A DNA stretch of 64,000 bases from Extensimonas vulgaris (GTDB lineage Bacteria > Pseudomonadota > Gammaproteobacteria > Burkholderiales > Burkholderiaceae_C), in contig NZ_QPJU01000004.1 of NCBI RefSeq assembly GCF_003337425.1, forward strand, positions 203,774 to 267,773, written 5' to 3'. The notes under the pieces were generated by a model. It did no database searches. It had not been told where the DNA came from and saw only the letters and a program-made list of their open reading frames with translations. The position numbers were made by a program, and so were the translations under genes. Position 1 is the first letter of the stretch. Every line of letters begins with the position of its first letter. This document shows, piece after piece, positions 56,471 through 64,000 of the stretch.

Positions 56471-57451
56471 TCAAAAATACCCATCGCGCTTGCGCTTTTC
56501 CATGCTCGCCTCGCTGGTCTGGTCGTCCATGCGCGTGGCGCCGCGTTCGCTGACTTCGGCGGCCAGGGTTTCGCGCACGATGTCGGCGGGCGTGGCGGCG
56601 CTGCTCTCCACCGGGCAGGTGCAGGTGATGTCGCCCACGGTGCGAAAGCGCACGCTGCGCGTTTGCACCTGCTCGCCCGGGCGCGGCGGCGTCAGCGGCG
56701 TGACGGGCACGAGCAGACCGCGGCGCTCGACCACTTCGCGCAGGTGGGCGTAGTAGAGGCTGGGCAGCGCGATGTGCTCGCGCGCGATGTATTGCCACAC
56801 GTCGAGCTCGGTCCAGTTGCTGATCGGAAACACGCGAAAGTGCTCGCCCGGCTGCAGCCGCGTGTTGAACAGCGTCCAGAGTTCGGGCCGCTGCGCCTTG
56901 GGCTGCCATTGGCCGAAGCTGTCGCGGTGGCTGAAGATGCGTTCCTTGGCGCGCGCCTTTTCTTCGTCGCGCCGCGCGCCGCCAAGCAGCGCGTCGAAGC
57001 GAAATTCCTCGATGGCTTCGAGCAGCGTGACCGACTGGTGCGCGTTGCGGCTCTCGCCCGGGTGCGCCAGGCGCACGGTACCGCGCGCCATGCTGTCTTC
57101 GACGCTGCGCACGATCAGCTCGGCCTGCAGCTCGGCGGCGCGCTGGTCGCGAAAATCGGTGACTTCGGGGAAGTTGTGCCCCGTGTCTATCATCAACAGC
57201 GGAAACGGGATGCGGCCCCGGGTACCGCAGGTGCCCTTTCTATCCACAAAAGCTTTTTCAGCGCAGCGCAGCATCACGAGCGAATCCTTGCCGCCCGAAA
57301 ACAGCAGCGCCGGGCGCTCGAACGCGGCCGCGGCTTCGCGCAGGATGAAGATGGTTTCTTCTTCGAGCGCGTCGAGGTGCGCGTTGCTCAACTGGTGCGG
57401 CGCGGGCGGGGCCGCTGTTTGCAGCAATTGGGTGTCGGTGCGGGCATTCAT
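56471..57451 (-). CDS. cysD: Sulfate adenylyltransferase small subunit
   Basis: A 326-residue ATP-sulfurylase subunit of the PAPS-reductase fold. The PP-loop ALLFSGGKDSLVMLR is near 49-63, LLMIDTGHNFPEVTDFRDQR near 90-109, and ELDVWQYIAREHIALPSLYY near 221. ATG 57451 overlaps the end of cysH and has AAGGGGAA upstream. It is the catalytic partner of CysN, encoded 60 bases downstream. Confidence 0.95.
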   Translation of the reverse strand: MNARTDTQLLQTAAPPAPHQLSNAHLDALEEETIFILREAAAAFERPALLFSGGKDSLVMLRCAEKAFVDRKGTCGTRGRIPFPLLMIDTGHNFPEVTDFRDQRAAELQAELIVRSVEDSMARGTVRLAHPGESRNAHQSVTLLEAIEEFRFDALLGGARRDEEKARAKERIFSHRDSFGQWQPKAQRPELWTLFNTRLQPGEHFRVFPISNWTELDVWQYIAREHIALPSLYYAHLREVVERRGLLVPVTPLTPPRPGEQVQTRSVRFRTVGDITCTCPVESSAATPADIVRETLAAEVSERGATRMDDQTSEASMEKRKRDGYF

Positions 57452-58272
57452 GCTGTTGCTTCCCCTTGTTTCACGTGCAGGCCACATTCCTTGACCTGTT
57501 CATCCTCCCACCACCAGCGGCCGGCGCGAAAGTCCTCGCCCAGGGTGACGGCGCGCGTGCACGGGGCGCAGCCTATGCTGGGGTAAAAACGGTCGTGCAG
57601 CGCGTTCGTGGGCACGTCGTGGGTGGCGATGTAGTGCCACACGTCGCCCCAGCTCCAGGCCGCGAGCGGGTTGAATTTGCGCAGGCCCTTGCTCGGCACT
57701 TCGGTCTCGTCGATCAGGGCAACGTCGGCACGCGCGCCCGACTGCTCACGCCGCAGGCCGGTGATCCAGCCCTTTTGCCCCGCAAGTGCACGCGCCAGCG
57801 GCTCGAGCTTGCGCACGGCGCAGCAGGCTTTGCGCAGCGCGATGCTGCGGTACATGGCCTCAGCCCCTTCGCGCTGCACGAAGGCGGCGACGGCTTCGGC
57901 GTCGGGGCGATAGACCGTGAGCGGCGCGTGCGGATGACTGGCCTGCTGCGCCTTGAGCTGCGTAAGCAGCGCGAGCGTTTCGGCGTGCAGCGCACCCGTG
58001 TCGAGCACGAAAATGCCCACGGCCAGCGCGTGGCGGTTGATCAGGTCGGTGATCACCATGTCCTCGGCGCCCAGGCTGTTGGCCTGCACCACGGGCCCTT
58101 GCGCCGCGGCGCGCTGCAGCGTGCGCACGGCTTCGTCGAGCTTGGCGACAAAGTCGGGTGAGGGGTGCGCGTAGAGCGCGATGGCGCTGCCCTCGGCTTG
58201 CGTTTCCTGCGTTCCCTGCGCGTGCATGGAGGCAAGCGGTGCCGACGCTATGGAAGAAAAAGCATTGTTCAT
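57448..58272 (-). CDS. cysH: Adenylyl-sulfate reductase (assimilatory)
   Basis: A 274-residue reductase; its ATG overlaps the stop of the DUF934 gene (ATGA). PAPS-reductase fold with VFVLDTGALHAETLAL-type motif (GIFVLDTGALHAETLALL near 87). The [4Fe-4S] Cys pairs CC (KACCAVRKLEPLA near 149) and CxxC (IGCAPCTRAV near 240) mark it as an APS rather than a PAPS reductase, matching the absence of cysC. The redox Cys lies in the tail KECGLHVK. It reduces APS to sulfite, which CysI takes further. Confidence 0.95.
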   Translation of the reverse strand: MNNAFSSIASAPLASMHAQGTQETQAEGSAIALYAHPSPDFVAKLDEAVRTLQRAAAQGPVVQANSLGAEDMVITDLINRHALAVGIFVLDTGALHAETLALLTQLKAQQASHPHAPLTVYRPDAEAVAAFVQREGAEAMYRSIALRKACCAVRKLEPLARALAGQKGWITGLRREQSGARADVALIDETEVPSKGLRKFNPLAAWSWGDVWHYIATHDVPTNALHDRFYPSIGCAPCTRAVTLGEDFRAGRWWWEDEQVKECGLHVKQGEATA

Positions 58273-58679
58273 ACGGCCTCCGGCGTGCTGACGCGCGCAA
58301 AGCGCGGGGCGGGCGTGCGCGCGTCGCCCTGGTAGAAGCCGGCAAAGCGGCGCAGCTGGCGCTCGGCCGCGGCCCAGTCGGTGTCGTCGGGCAGCACGGC
58401 GCTGCTGAAGCCGCAGCGCGCCATTTGCAGCAACTGGTCGATCAGCACCTCGCCCGTGGCGCACAAGTCGCCCGCGAAGCGGTAGCGCCGGCGCAGCAGC
58501 GTGGCCTGGCTGAAGGCGCGCCCGTCGGTGAACTTGGGAAAGTGCAATTCGATGCGCTCCACGCCTTCGAGCGCGCCCGCCGCGGCCAGGTCGGCGAGCT
58601 CGGCGTCGTTCGCGATTTGCAAGGTTTTTGGGGCGTTTGCGCCCGTCTGGTGGGCGCTGGCAGCTATCAATTTGATCAT
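58269..58679 (-). CDS. DUF934 protein of the sulfur-assimilation operon
   Basis: A 136-residue protein with a family core of RIELHFPKFTDGRAFSQATLLRR near 41, RFAGDLCATGEVLIDQLLQM near 68 and GFSSAVLPDD near 90. DUF934 genes accompany cysI and cysH in proteobacteria; an electron-transfer or oxidoreductase-support role has been proposed, but I know no proven function. Its first about 18 codons, including the ATG, coincide with a dispersed repeat (58629-58680). Confidence 0.88.
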   Translation of the reverse strand: MIKLIAASAHQTGANAPKTLQIANDAELADLAAAGALEGVERIELHFPKFTDGRAFSQATLLRRRYRFAGDLCATGEVLIDQLLQMARCGFSSAVLPDDTDWAAAERQLRRFAGFYQGDARTPAPRFARVSTPEAV

Positions 58680-58680
58680 T
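58629..58680. repeat. Dispersed repeat copy at the DUF934 start
   Basis: TGGGGCGTTTGCGCCCGTCT, then GGTGGGCGCTGGCAGCTATC and AATTTGATCATT. The minus strand carries ATCAAATTGATAGCTGCCAG directly after the ATG. The repeat supplies both the start codon and the N-terminal residues MIKLIAASAHQTGANAPK. Confidence 0.7.
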
Positions 58681-58710
58681 CTGGGGCTGGGGTCGTTTTC
58701 AAACCGGGGT

Positions 58711-60525
58711 TCATGCGGCGCTGGTTTCGGCGGCGTGTGCAGCGTGCGCGGCGCGGTGCTCGCCCAGGCGTGCGCCGTTGGCCGCGGTCTTGAAGGGCTC
58801 GTGCCCGACGCGGCGCAGCGTGGCGATGAAGGGCTCGTTCGCATGCAGGCGCAGCGCGCGGTAGCTGTCCAAAATCGCCTCGACCACGCCCGGCACCTCG
58901 GCCGCGCTGAACGCGGGCCCGACCACCTTGCCCGGCGTCGCCGGTCCCGAGAGCGCCGAGCCGTCGGAGCCGCCCAGCGTCACCTGGTACCACTCCTTGC
59001 CGTCTTTATCGACGCCCAGAATGCCGATGTGCCCGCTGTGGTGGTGGCCGCAGCTGTTGATGCAGCCGCTGATGTGCAGGTCGATGGGCCCGAGGTCGCT
59101 GACCTCGTCGATGTCGGCAAACAGTTCGGTGAGCGCCGCGGCGATCGGGATCGCGCGTGCGTTCGCGAGTGAACAAAAATCCCCGCCGGGGCACGCGATC
59201 ATGTCGGTGAGCAGGCCGATGTTGGGCTGCGCCAGGCCCAGTGCGCGCGCCTGCGCGTACAGCGCGGGCAAATCACTCTGGTGCACCCAGGGCAGCAGCA
59301 GGTTTTGCGTGTGCGTGACGCGCGCCTCACCCGCGCTGAAGCGATCGGCCAGGTCGGCCAGCGCCTGCAGCGTGTCGGCATCCGCATCGCCCGGCGCCCA
59401 GCCCGCACGCTTGAACGACAGCGTCACGGCTGCAAGCTGCGGCAGCCGGTGCGCGCGCACGTTCTGCGTGAGCCACCGCTGGTAGGCGGTGCTGGCCGTG
59501 TCGGTGCTGCTGGGCAGATTTGCCGGCGCGAGCGGCGGCACGGCAAAGCCCGCCTGCACGCGCGCCAGCTCGGCGTCGCTGATGGTGTGCGGTGCGCCGT
59601 CGTGTGTGACGATGGCCTGGTATTCGGCCTCCACCGCGTCGATGAAGCGCTGCCCCTCGGCCTTGGCCAGTATCTTGATACGAGCCTTCCACTTGTTGTC
59701 GCGCCGCCCGTAGCGGTTATAGACACGCACCACGGCCTCGGTGTAGTTGAGCAGCTCGCGCCAGGGCAAAAATTCGCGCACCACGGTGCCGATCACGGGC
59801 GTGCGCCCCATGCCGCCGCCTACGCTCACGGCAAAGCCCACGCCGCCCGCCTCGCTGCGCACTGCACGCAGGCCGATGTCGTACCAGCCCGTGGCGGCGC
59901 GGTCTTCGGCGGCGCCGCTGAAGGCGATCTTGAACTTGCGCGGCAAAAAGGCGAACTCGGGGTGCAGCGTGCTCCACTGGCGCAAAATTTCCGCAAACGG
60001 CCGCGTGTCCAGGATCTCGTCGGGCGCAATGCCCGCGAGCGCGTCGCAGGTGATGTTGCGGATGGTGTTGCCGCTGGTCTGTATGCCGTGCATCTGCACG
60101 CTCGCAAGCAAGTCCATCACGTCGGCCGCGCGCGCCAGGGGAATCCAGTTGAACTGCACGTTGGTGCGCGTGGTGAAGTGCGCGTAGCCCCACTTCAAGG
60201 GCGGCGCCGCGAGCGTGAGCCCCGGCTGCGAGGCCTGCAGCGCATCCTGCGCGGCCTGCGCCTGCGCGAACAGATCGGCATCCGGCTGATCGAACTCGCG
60301 CGCGATGCGCGCGAGCACGCGCAGCTGCGCGCTGCTGATCTCGCCATACGGCACGGCCACGCGCAGCATGGGCGCATGGCGCTGCACGTACCAGCCGTTT
60401 TGCAGGCGCAGCGGCAAAAACTGCTCGTCGCTGAGCTGCCCGGCCTGCCAGCGCTGCAACTGGTCGCGAAACTGCGCGGCGCGCAGGCGGATGAATTCTT
60501 GGTCGAAAGCGGTGTATTGGTACAT
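58711..60525 (-). CDS. cysI: Sulfite/nitrite reductase hemoprotein
   Basis: A 604-residue siroheme enzyme of the sulfite reductase beta type. Tandem ferredoxin-like/siroheme domains are visible. The [4Fe-4S]-siroheme Cys pattern is ACPGGDFCSLANARAIPIA near 467-485 and SGCINSCGHHHSGHIGI near 511-527. It makes sulfide from sulfite with six electrons. ATG 60525 (MYQYTAFDQEFIRLRAAQFR) is the usual start. No flavoprotein subunit (cysJ) is in the window, so a ferredoxin is the likely donor. It heads the operon that runs to the ferredoxin reductase. Confidence 0.93.
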   Translation of the reverse strand: MYQYTAFDQEFIRLRAAQFRDQLQRWQAGQLSDEQFLPLRLQNGWYVQRHAPMLRVAVPYGEISSAQLRVLARIAREFDQPDADLFAQAQAAQDALQASQPGLTLAAPPLKWGYAHFTTRTNVQFNWIPLARAADVMDLLASVQMHGIQTSGNTIRNITCDALAGIAPDEILDTRPFAEILRQWSTLHPEFAFLPRKFKIAFSGAAEDRAATGWYDIGLRAVRSEAGGVGFAVSVGGGMGRTPVIGTVVREFLPWRELLNYTEAVVRVYNRYGRRDNKWKARIKILAKAEGQRFIDAVEAEYQAIVTHDGAPHTISDAELARVQAGFAVPPLAPANLPSSTDTASTAYQRWLTQNVRAHRLPQLAAVTLSFKRAGWAPGDADADTLQALADLADRFSAGEARVTHTQNLLLPWVHQSDLPALYAQARALGLAQPNIGLLTDMIACPGGDFCSLANARAIPIAAALTELFADIDEVSDLGPIDLHISGCINSCGHHHSGHIGILGVDKDGKEWYQVTLGGSDGSALSGPATPGKVVGPAFSAAEVPGVVEAILDSYRALRLHANEPFIATLRRVGHEPFKTAANGARLGEHRAAHAAHAAETSAA

Positions 60526-60596
60526 GAAACGTCTGCACGAAAGCATGGGCTGCAAGCGCACGCTGCGGCAAACGCATGGGCCAAAGCACCCACGAC

Positions 60597-60655
60597 AAAG
60601 CCCGCCTACCTGCGCTGCATCGGGTATGACAGCGAATGTAGGCGGGCTTTTTATG
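60597..60655. terminator. Terminator/attenuator hairpin between AhpD-like and cysI genes
   Basis: AAAGCCCGCCTAC (60597-60609) and GTAGGCGGGCTTT (60638-60650) form a perfect 13-bp stem with a 28-base loop. T-runs lie on both outer sides (five T after 60645 on +; three then mixed on -), so it may act in both directions. On the minus strand it lies after the AhpD-like gene and 72 bases ahead of cysI. Confidence 0.7.
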
Positions 60656-60696
60656 AAAACAAACTACAGTTTTTTCTTGCGCTTATGCGGATAAGC

Positions 60697-61107
60697 TTAT
60701 TTCGATGCGCTGGCGTCAAATGCGGGGTCAACGGGCAGTTGCAGCGCGTTGGCAATCTGATTGGTTTTGGCGGCCAGGCCGATGATGGACAGCAACTCCG
60801 CATGCTGCGCAGCCGTCATCCCCTTGGCCCGCGCGGCCGCCGTGTGCGAGTGCACGCAATAACTGCAGCCGTTGGCGACCGATACGGCGATGTAGATCAG
60901 CTCCTTGGTCAAGGGGTCGAGCGTGCTTGGCGTGGCCATGATGCGCTTGACCTCAGCCCAGGTGCTTTCCAGGAGCACTGGATCGAACGCCAGCGCATGC
61001 CAGAGGTTGTTGATGAAATCCGTTTTGCGCGTGGCGCAGATGTCGTCGAAAACGGCTTTCACGCGCGGGTCTTTTTCGGCGTCTGGAATGGGGGCAAGGG
61101 TGGACAT
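60697..61107 (-). CDS. Carboxymuconolactone decarboxylase/AhpD-like protein
   Basis: A 136-residue helical protein with the AhpD-type redox motif VANGCSYCVHSHTAAARAKG near 78-97 (CxxC and the following His). ATG 61107 gives MSTLAPIPDAEKDPRVKAVF. Members are small peroxidases or decarboxylases; the CxxCxxxH set favours an alkylhydroperoxidase-like activity. It is 40 bases after the acyl-CoA ligase gene on the same strand. Confidence 0.88.
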   Translation of the reverse strand: MSTLAPIPDAEKDPRVKAVFDDICATRKTDFINNLWHALAFDPVLLESTWAEVKRIMATPSTLDPLTKELIYIAVSVANGCSYCVHSHTAAARAKGMTAAQHAELLSIIGLAAKTNQIANALQLPVDPAFDASASK

Positions 61108-61147
61108 GGTGCAAGGTATGAAAGGGATGATGAAGCGCTGCGTTTGT

Positions 61148-62677
61148 TCAGCCTTCGGGCCGCCCCAGGCGCTTTTCGATCTCATGGCGCTGGATTTTGC
61201 CGGTGCTGCTGCGCGGGAAGTCTTCGAGCGCGACGAAACGGATTTCCTTGGGGAGTTTGTAGCTCGCAAGCTGGCTGCGACACCATTGCAACAGGGCCTG
61301 CGCGTCGAGGGCGGCGCCGGGCTTGAGCGCCACGAGCGCGATGGGCACTTCGCCCCAGCGGACATCGCGGTGGCGCACGGCCACGGCGTCGGCGACGGCT
61401 TCGTGTGCGAGCAGCACGCGCTCGATTTCGGCGGGGTAGATGTTTTCGCCACCCGACTTGATGAGGTATTTGGCGCGATCGACGAAGTCCAGCGTGCCGT
61501 CGGGGTGGCGCACGAACAGGTCGCCCATGTGGAACCAGCCGCCGCGAAAATCGTGCGCGTTGACTTCGGGCGCATTCCAATAGCCCGAAAACAGCGTAGG
61601 GCCGCGCAGTGCGAGCTCGCCGGGCACGCCCACCGGCACCTCCCGATCGTCCGCATCGACGAGGCGGATGCGGCAAAACCCCGACTCGCGCTTGGCCAGG
61701 CTGCGCGGCACCTCGCCGGGTGCGAGCAAGGCGCCCGAAGCCGGCGCGAGCCCGGTTTCGGTGGCGCCGAAGCTGTTGAGGTAAGGCGCGTTCAAAAGGC
61801 CCGTGAGTTCGGCGAGCTGCTGCAGTGGCACCAAATCGGCCATGGCTCCGACCATGCGCACGCCGCGCGCCTTGGTGGCGTTGCGGCGCAGACCGTCGAT
61901 GAAAACGTCGATCATCCCGGGCATGGCCACGAGCCAGCCGATCTGCTCGCGCTCGAGCGTGGCGCAGAGCCTGTCCACGTCGAGCCCGTCCTGCACGATC
62001 ACCTTGCCGCCGATCATCAAAGTGGCCAGGGCAAAATCGGTTGCGGCCATGTGAAAAAGCGGCGACCAGGCGATGTAGTTGTGCGCAGACGTAATGCCGT
62101 ATTCGCCCGCAAACGCCTGCGCACGCGCCACCATGGCGCGCTGGCTGATGAGCGCGCCCTTGGGCAGCCCCGTGGTGCCGCTCGTGTAGAGGATCGCGAG
62201 GCCGTCCTCGGGCTCGGGCGTTGCCTGGGGCTCGGTGGCGGGGGCACTGGCGAGCAACGCTTCGTATTCGGCCTCGATCGGGACGACCTGCGGCACGCCG
62301 TGGTCTATGCGCCCCAGCTGCGCAGCAAAGCGTGCCGAGACGAAGATCAGAGCGGGCGACGTGAGCCGGATGCAATGCAGCAGCTCGCTGTCGGACAAGC
62401 GCCAGTTCAGGCACGGCACGATGGCCCCGAGCTTGGCTGCGGCGAGCTCCAGTTCGAGGTACGCGATGCTGTTTTCCGAAAGTATCGCCACGCGCATGCC
62501 ACGCTCGATGCCGCGCGCCGCCAGCGCGTGCGCGAGCTGGTTGACGCGCCGGTTCAGTTCGGCGTAGGTGAGGCGGCGCTCGGCGTCTTCGACGGCGATG
62601 TCCGCCGCGCGGATCACGGCGTTTTTGTAGAGCGCGTCGGTGACGGTGAATTGAAAGCTGCTCACAGGGATCGTCAT
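61148..62677 (-). CDS. AMP-dependent acyl-CoA ligase
   Basis: A 509-residue ligase of the FadD/fatty-acyl-CoA synthetase type. The motifs are LAILYTSGTTGLPKGALISQ near 154-173, GATETGLAPA near 308, and GWFHMGDLFVRHPDGTLDFV followed by DRAKYLIKSGGENIYPAEIE near 373-412, plus a C-terminal Lys in RSSTGKIQRHEIEKRLG. ATG 62677 is used (MTIPVSSFQFTVTDALYKNA); the frame extends 61 residues further without family match. The substrate is unknown; the adjacent binding protein suggests a carboxylate taken up by an ABC system. Confidence 0.9.
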   Translation of the reverse strand: MTIPVSSFQFTVTDALYKNAVIRAADIAVEDAERRLTYAELNRRVNQLAHALAARGIERGMRVAILSENSIAYLELELAAAKLGAIVPCLNWRLSDSELLHCIRLTSPALIFVSARFAAQLGRIDHGVPQVVPIEAEYEALLASAPATEPQATPEPEDGLAILYTSGTTGLPKGALISQRAMVARAQAFAGEYGITSAHNYIAWSPLFHMAATDFALATLMIGGKVIVQDGLDVDRLCATLEREQIGWLVAMPGMIDVFIDGLRRNATKARGVRMVGAMADLVPLQQLAELTGLLNAPYLNSFGATETGLAPASGALLAPGEVPRSLAKRESGFCRIRLVDADDREVPVGVPGELALRGPTLFSGYWNAPEVNAHDFRGGWFHMGDLFVRHPDGTLDFVDRAKYLIKSGGENIYPAEIERVLLAHEAVADAVAVRHRDVRWGEVPIALVALKPGAALDAQALLQWCRSQLASYKLPKEIRFVALEDFPRSSTGKIQRHEIEKRLGRPEG

Positions 62678-62708
62678 GGCATCTGTTGTCGGGTGTCTGG
62701 CGCAGCCA

Positions 62709-63899
62709 TCATTTCCAATAGCTGCACCGGGATTCGGCTTTGGTCGTGAATACTTGATCGCCGGAGATTGTGTCGCCGCCTTTGTAATAATCCCAGGCGT
62801 ATTTGGATTCGGCCGGCGATTTGACTTGGCGCAGATACAGGTCACTGACCATTCTGCCATCTGGGCGTATCGTGCCCTTTTTGATCAAGGTATCATTCAC
62901 GGGGGTATTTTTCATGGCAGCCAAAACCTTGTCGGCGTCGTCCGTGCCCGTCGCCTTGACGGCTTTCAGATAGTGCAGCACTCCGGAATAGCTCGAAGCG
63001 TGGATCATGTTGGGCATTTTCTTGATTTTCTCGAAATAGCGCCTGGCCCAGGTGCGCGATTCGTTGTCTTGATCCCAATACCAGCTGTCGGTCAGGTACA
63101 TGCCTTGCGTGACGTTCAGTCCGAGGCTGTGGATGTCGGTGACGAACAAGAGCATGCCGGCAAGCTGCATGGTTTTGTTGATGCCAAATTCGTGTGCAGC
63201 TTTGATCGCATTGATGGCATCGGCGCCAGCATTGGCCAGGCCCAATATCTGCGCTTTGGAAGCCTGAGCCGTGAGCAGGAAGGAAGAAAAATCCGACGCG
63301 GCAATCGGGTGCTTTACGCTGCCCAGCACCGTGCCGCCATTAGCCTTGACCACGTCTGCCGTGTCTTTTTCGAGCGAGGCGCCAAAAGCGTAATCGGCCG
63401 TCAGGAAATACCAGGTTTTCCCGCCGCGTTTGACGATCGCCGCGCCGGTACTTCGCGCCACCGCAGTCGTGTCGGCGCCGAAGTGGATGGTGTAGGGGTT
63501 GCAATCCTCGTTGGTCAGGCGTGACGTGCCCGTGCTCAGCACCAGCAAAGGTTTTTGCTTTTCCTGCGCGATTTTGGCCATGGCAAGCGCCGCACTGGAA
63601 TTGCTGGAAGCCAGCAGAACATCCACTCCTTCCTGATCAACCCACTGTCTTGCGATATTCGCGGCAATATCGGCCTTGTTTTGGTAATCCTTGAACAGAA
63701 ATTCGATTTTCTTGCCGTTGATGGCCCCGCCCATGTCGGCTATTGCCATTTTGACAGCCTCGACAGAGCCAGGCCCTGTGACGTCAGCATAAAGACTCGA
63801 AAGATCGACGACGAGCCCGATTTTGATGCTGTCTCCAGAAATTTGGGCTGATGCAGATGCCGACAAGACGAGCATGCCGGCAGCGAAAAGCGAGGACAA
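62709..63899 (-). CDS. Branched-chain-type ABC substrate-binding protein, orphan
   Basis: A 396-residue LivK-type periplasmic protein. Mature part: SIKIGLVVDLSSLYADVTGP near 24-43, VLLASSNSSAALAMAKIAQE near 94, WYFLTADYAFGASLEKDTAD near 161. It ends 31 bases from the ligase gene. No permease or ATPase gene is in view. The only start in frame before the core is TTG 63899; the residues encoded just upstream (YLRSL) would supply the basic start of the signal peptide, but a TAG at 63912-63914 blocks them. The 5' end may be damaged or read from an unusual start. Confidence 0.85.
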   Translation of the reverse strand: MSSLFAAGMLVLSASASAQISGDSIKIGLVVDLSSLYADVTGPGSVEAVKMAIADMGGAINGKKIEFLFKDYQNKADIAANIARQWVDQEGVDVLLASSNSSAALAMAKIAQEKQKPLLVLSTGTSRLTNEDCNPYTIHFGADTTAVARSTGAAIVKRGGKTWYFLTADYAFGASLEKDTADVVKANGGTVLGSVKHPIAASDFSSFLLTAQASKAQILGLANAGADAINAIKAAHEFGINKTMQLAGMLLFVTDIHSLGLNVTQGMYLTDSWYWDQDNESRTWARRYFEKIKKMPNMIHASSYSGVLHYLKAVKATGTDDADKVLAAMKNTPVNDTLIKKGTIRPDGRMVSDLYLRQVKSPAESKYAWDYYKGGDTISGDQVFTTKAESRCSYWK

Positions 63900-64000
63900 T
63901 GAACGAAGATACTAAGCAATAAACAAAATTAGTTCACAAACCCGCATTCAGGATGCCTAAAGAATCCGCGAATGATGTCTGGCAATCCCTTCAACCTCTC

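Overview
The window is high-GC DNA of a betaproteobacterium, most likely a member of the Comamonadaceae. Three things point there: the sulfate-assimilation operon with a DUF934 gene between cysI and cysH, the iscRSUA-hscBA-fdx order, and repeated copies of an intergenic element built on ATAGCTGCTTGCGC that I know from that family. All calls come from reading the sequence; no database search was run.

Layout. 1-7373 is the right-hand part of an integrated element whose left end lies outside the window. All its genes read leftward: a tyrosine integrase beside a duplicated tRNA 3' end (7326-7373), a HigBA-type toxin-antitoxin pair, an HTH protein, an AlpA-like regulator, a Toprim primase, a DUF927 ATPase and small Cys-rich proteins. 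The element has unexplained non-coding structure: a candidate 57-nt antisense RNA, a pair of operator-like palindromes, and 9-bp iteron-like repeats in both orientations around the DUF927 gene.

7.6-19.6 kb is chromosomal: an HD-GYP plus PAS-GGDEF-EAL pair for c-di-GMP, two adjacent MITE-like inverted repeats separated by CTAG, a TauE/SafE exporter, the divergent ppsR/ppsA pair, and a DUF4212/SSS symporter pair that would suit uptake of small carboxylates feeding gluconeogenesis. 19.2-38.3 kb is a catabolic cluster for a CoA-activated acid: HxlR regulator, acyl-CoA ligase, a branched-chain-type ABC transporter (periplasmic protein, two permeases, two ATPases), a fused hydratase/3-hydroxyacyl-CoA dehydrogenase, thiolase, acyl-CoA dehydrogenase, thioesterase, dehydrogenases and an MFS carrier. 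The substrate cannot be read from the sequence.

38.3-45.4 kb holds an inverted-repeat element next to an aldo/keto reductase, a decayed ORF, an ohrR-ohr peroxide module, a chromate-transporter fragment joined to a repeat, an aromatic aminotransferase and uvrB. 45.6-51.2 kb is the complete iron-sulfur cluster operon iscR-iscS-iscU-iscA-hscB-hscA-fdx, followed by dnaQ, a DUF2242 lipoprotein and pdxH. 53.3-60.5 kb (minus strand) is the sulfate-reduction operon cysI-DUF934-cysH-cysD-cysN followed by a ferredoxin and a ferredoxin-NADP reductase. No cysJ is present, so these two may supply electrons to the sulfite reductase. The right end carries an AhpD-like protein, a second acyl-CoA ligase and an orphan periplasmic binding protein.
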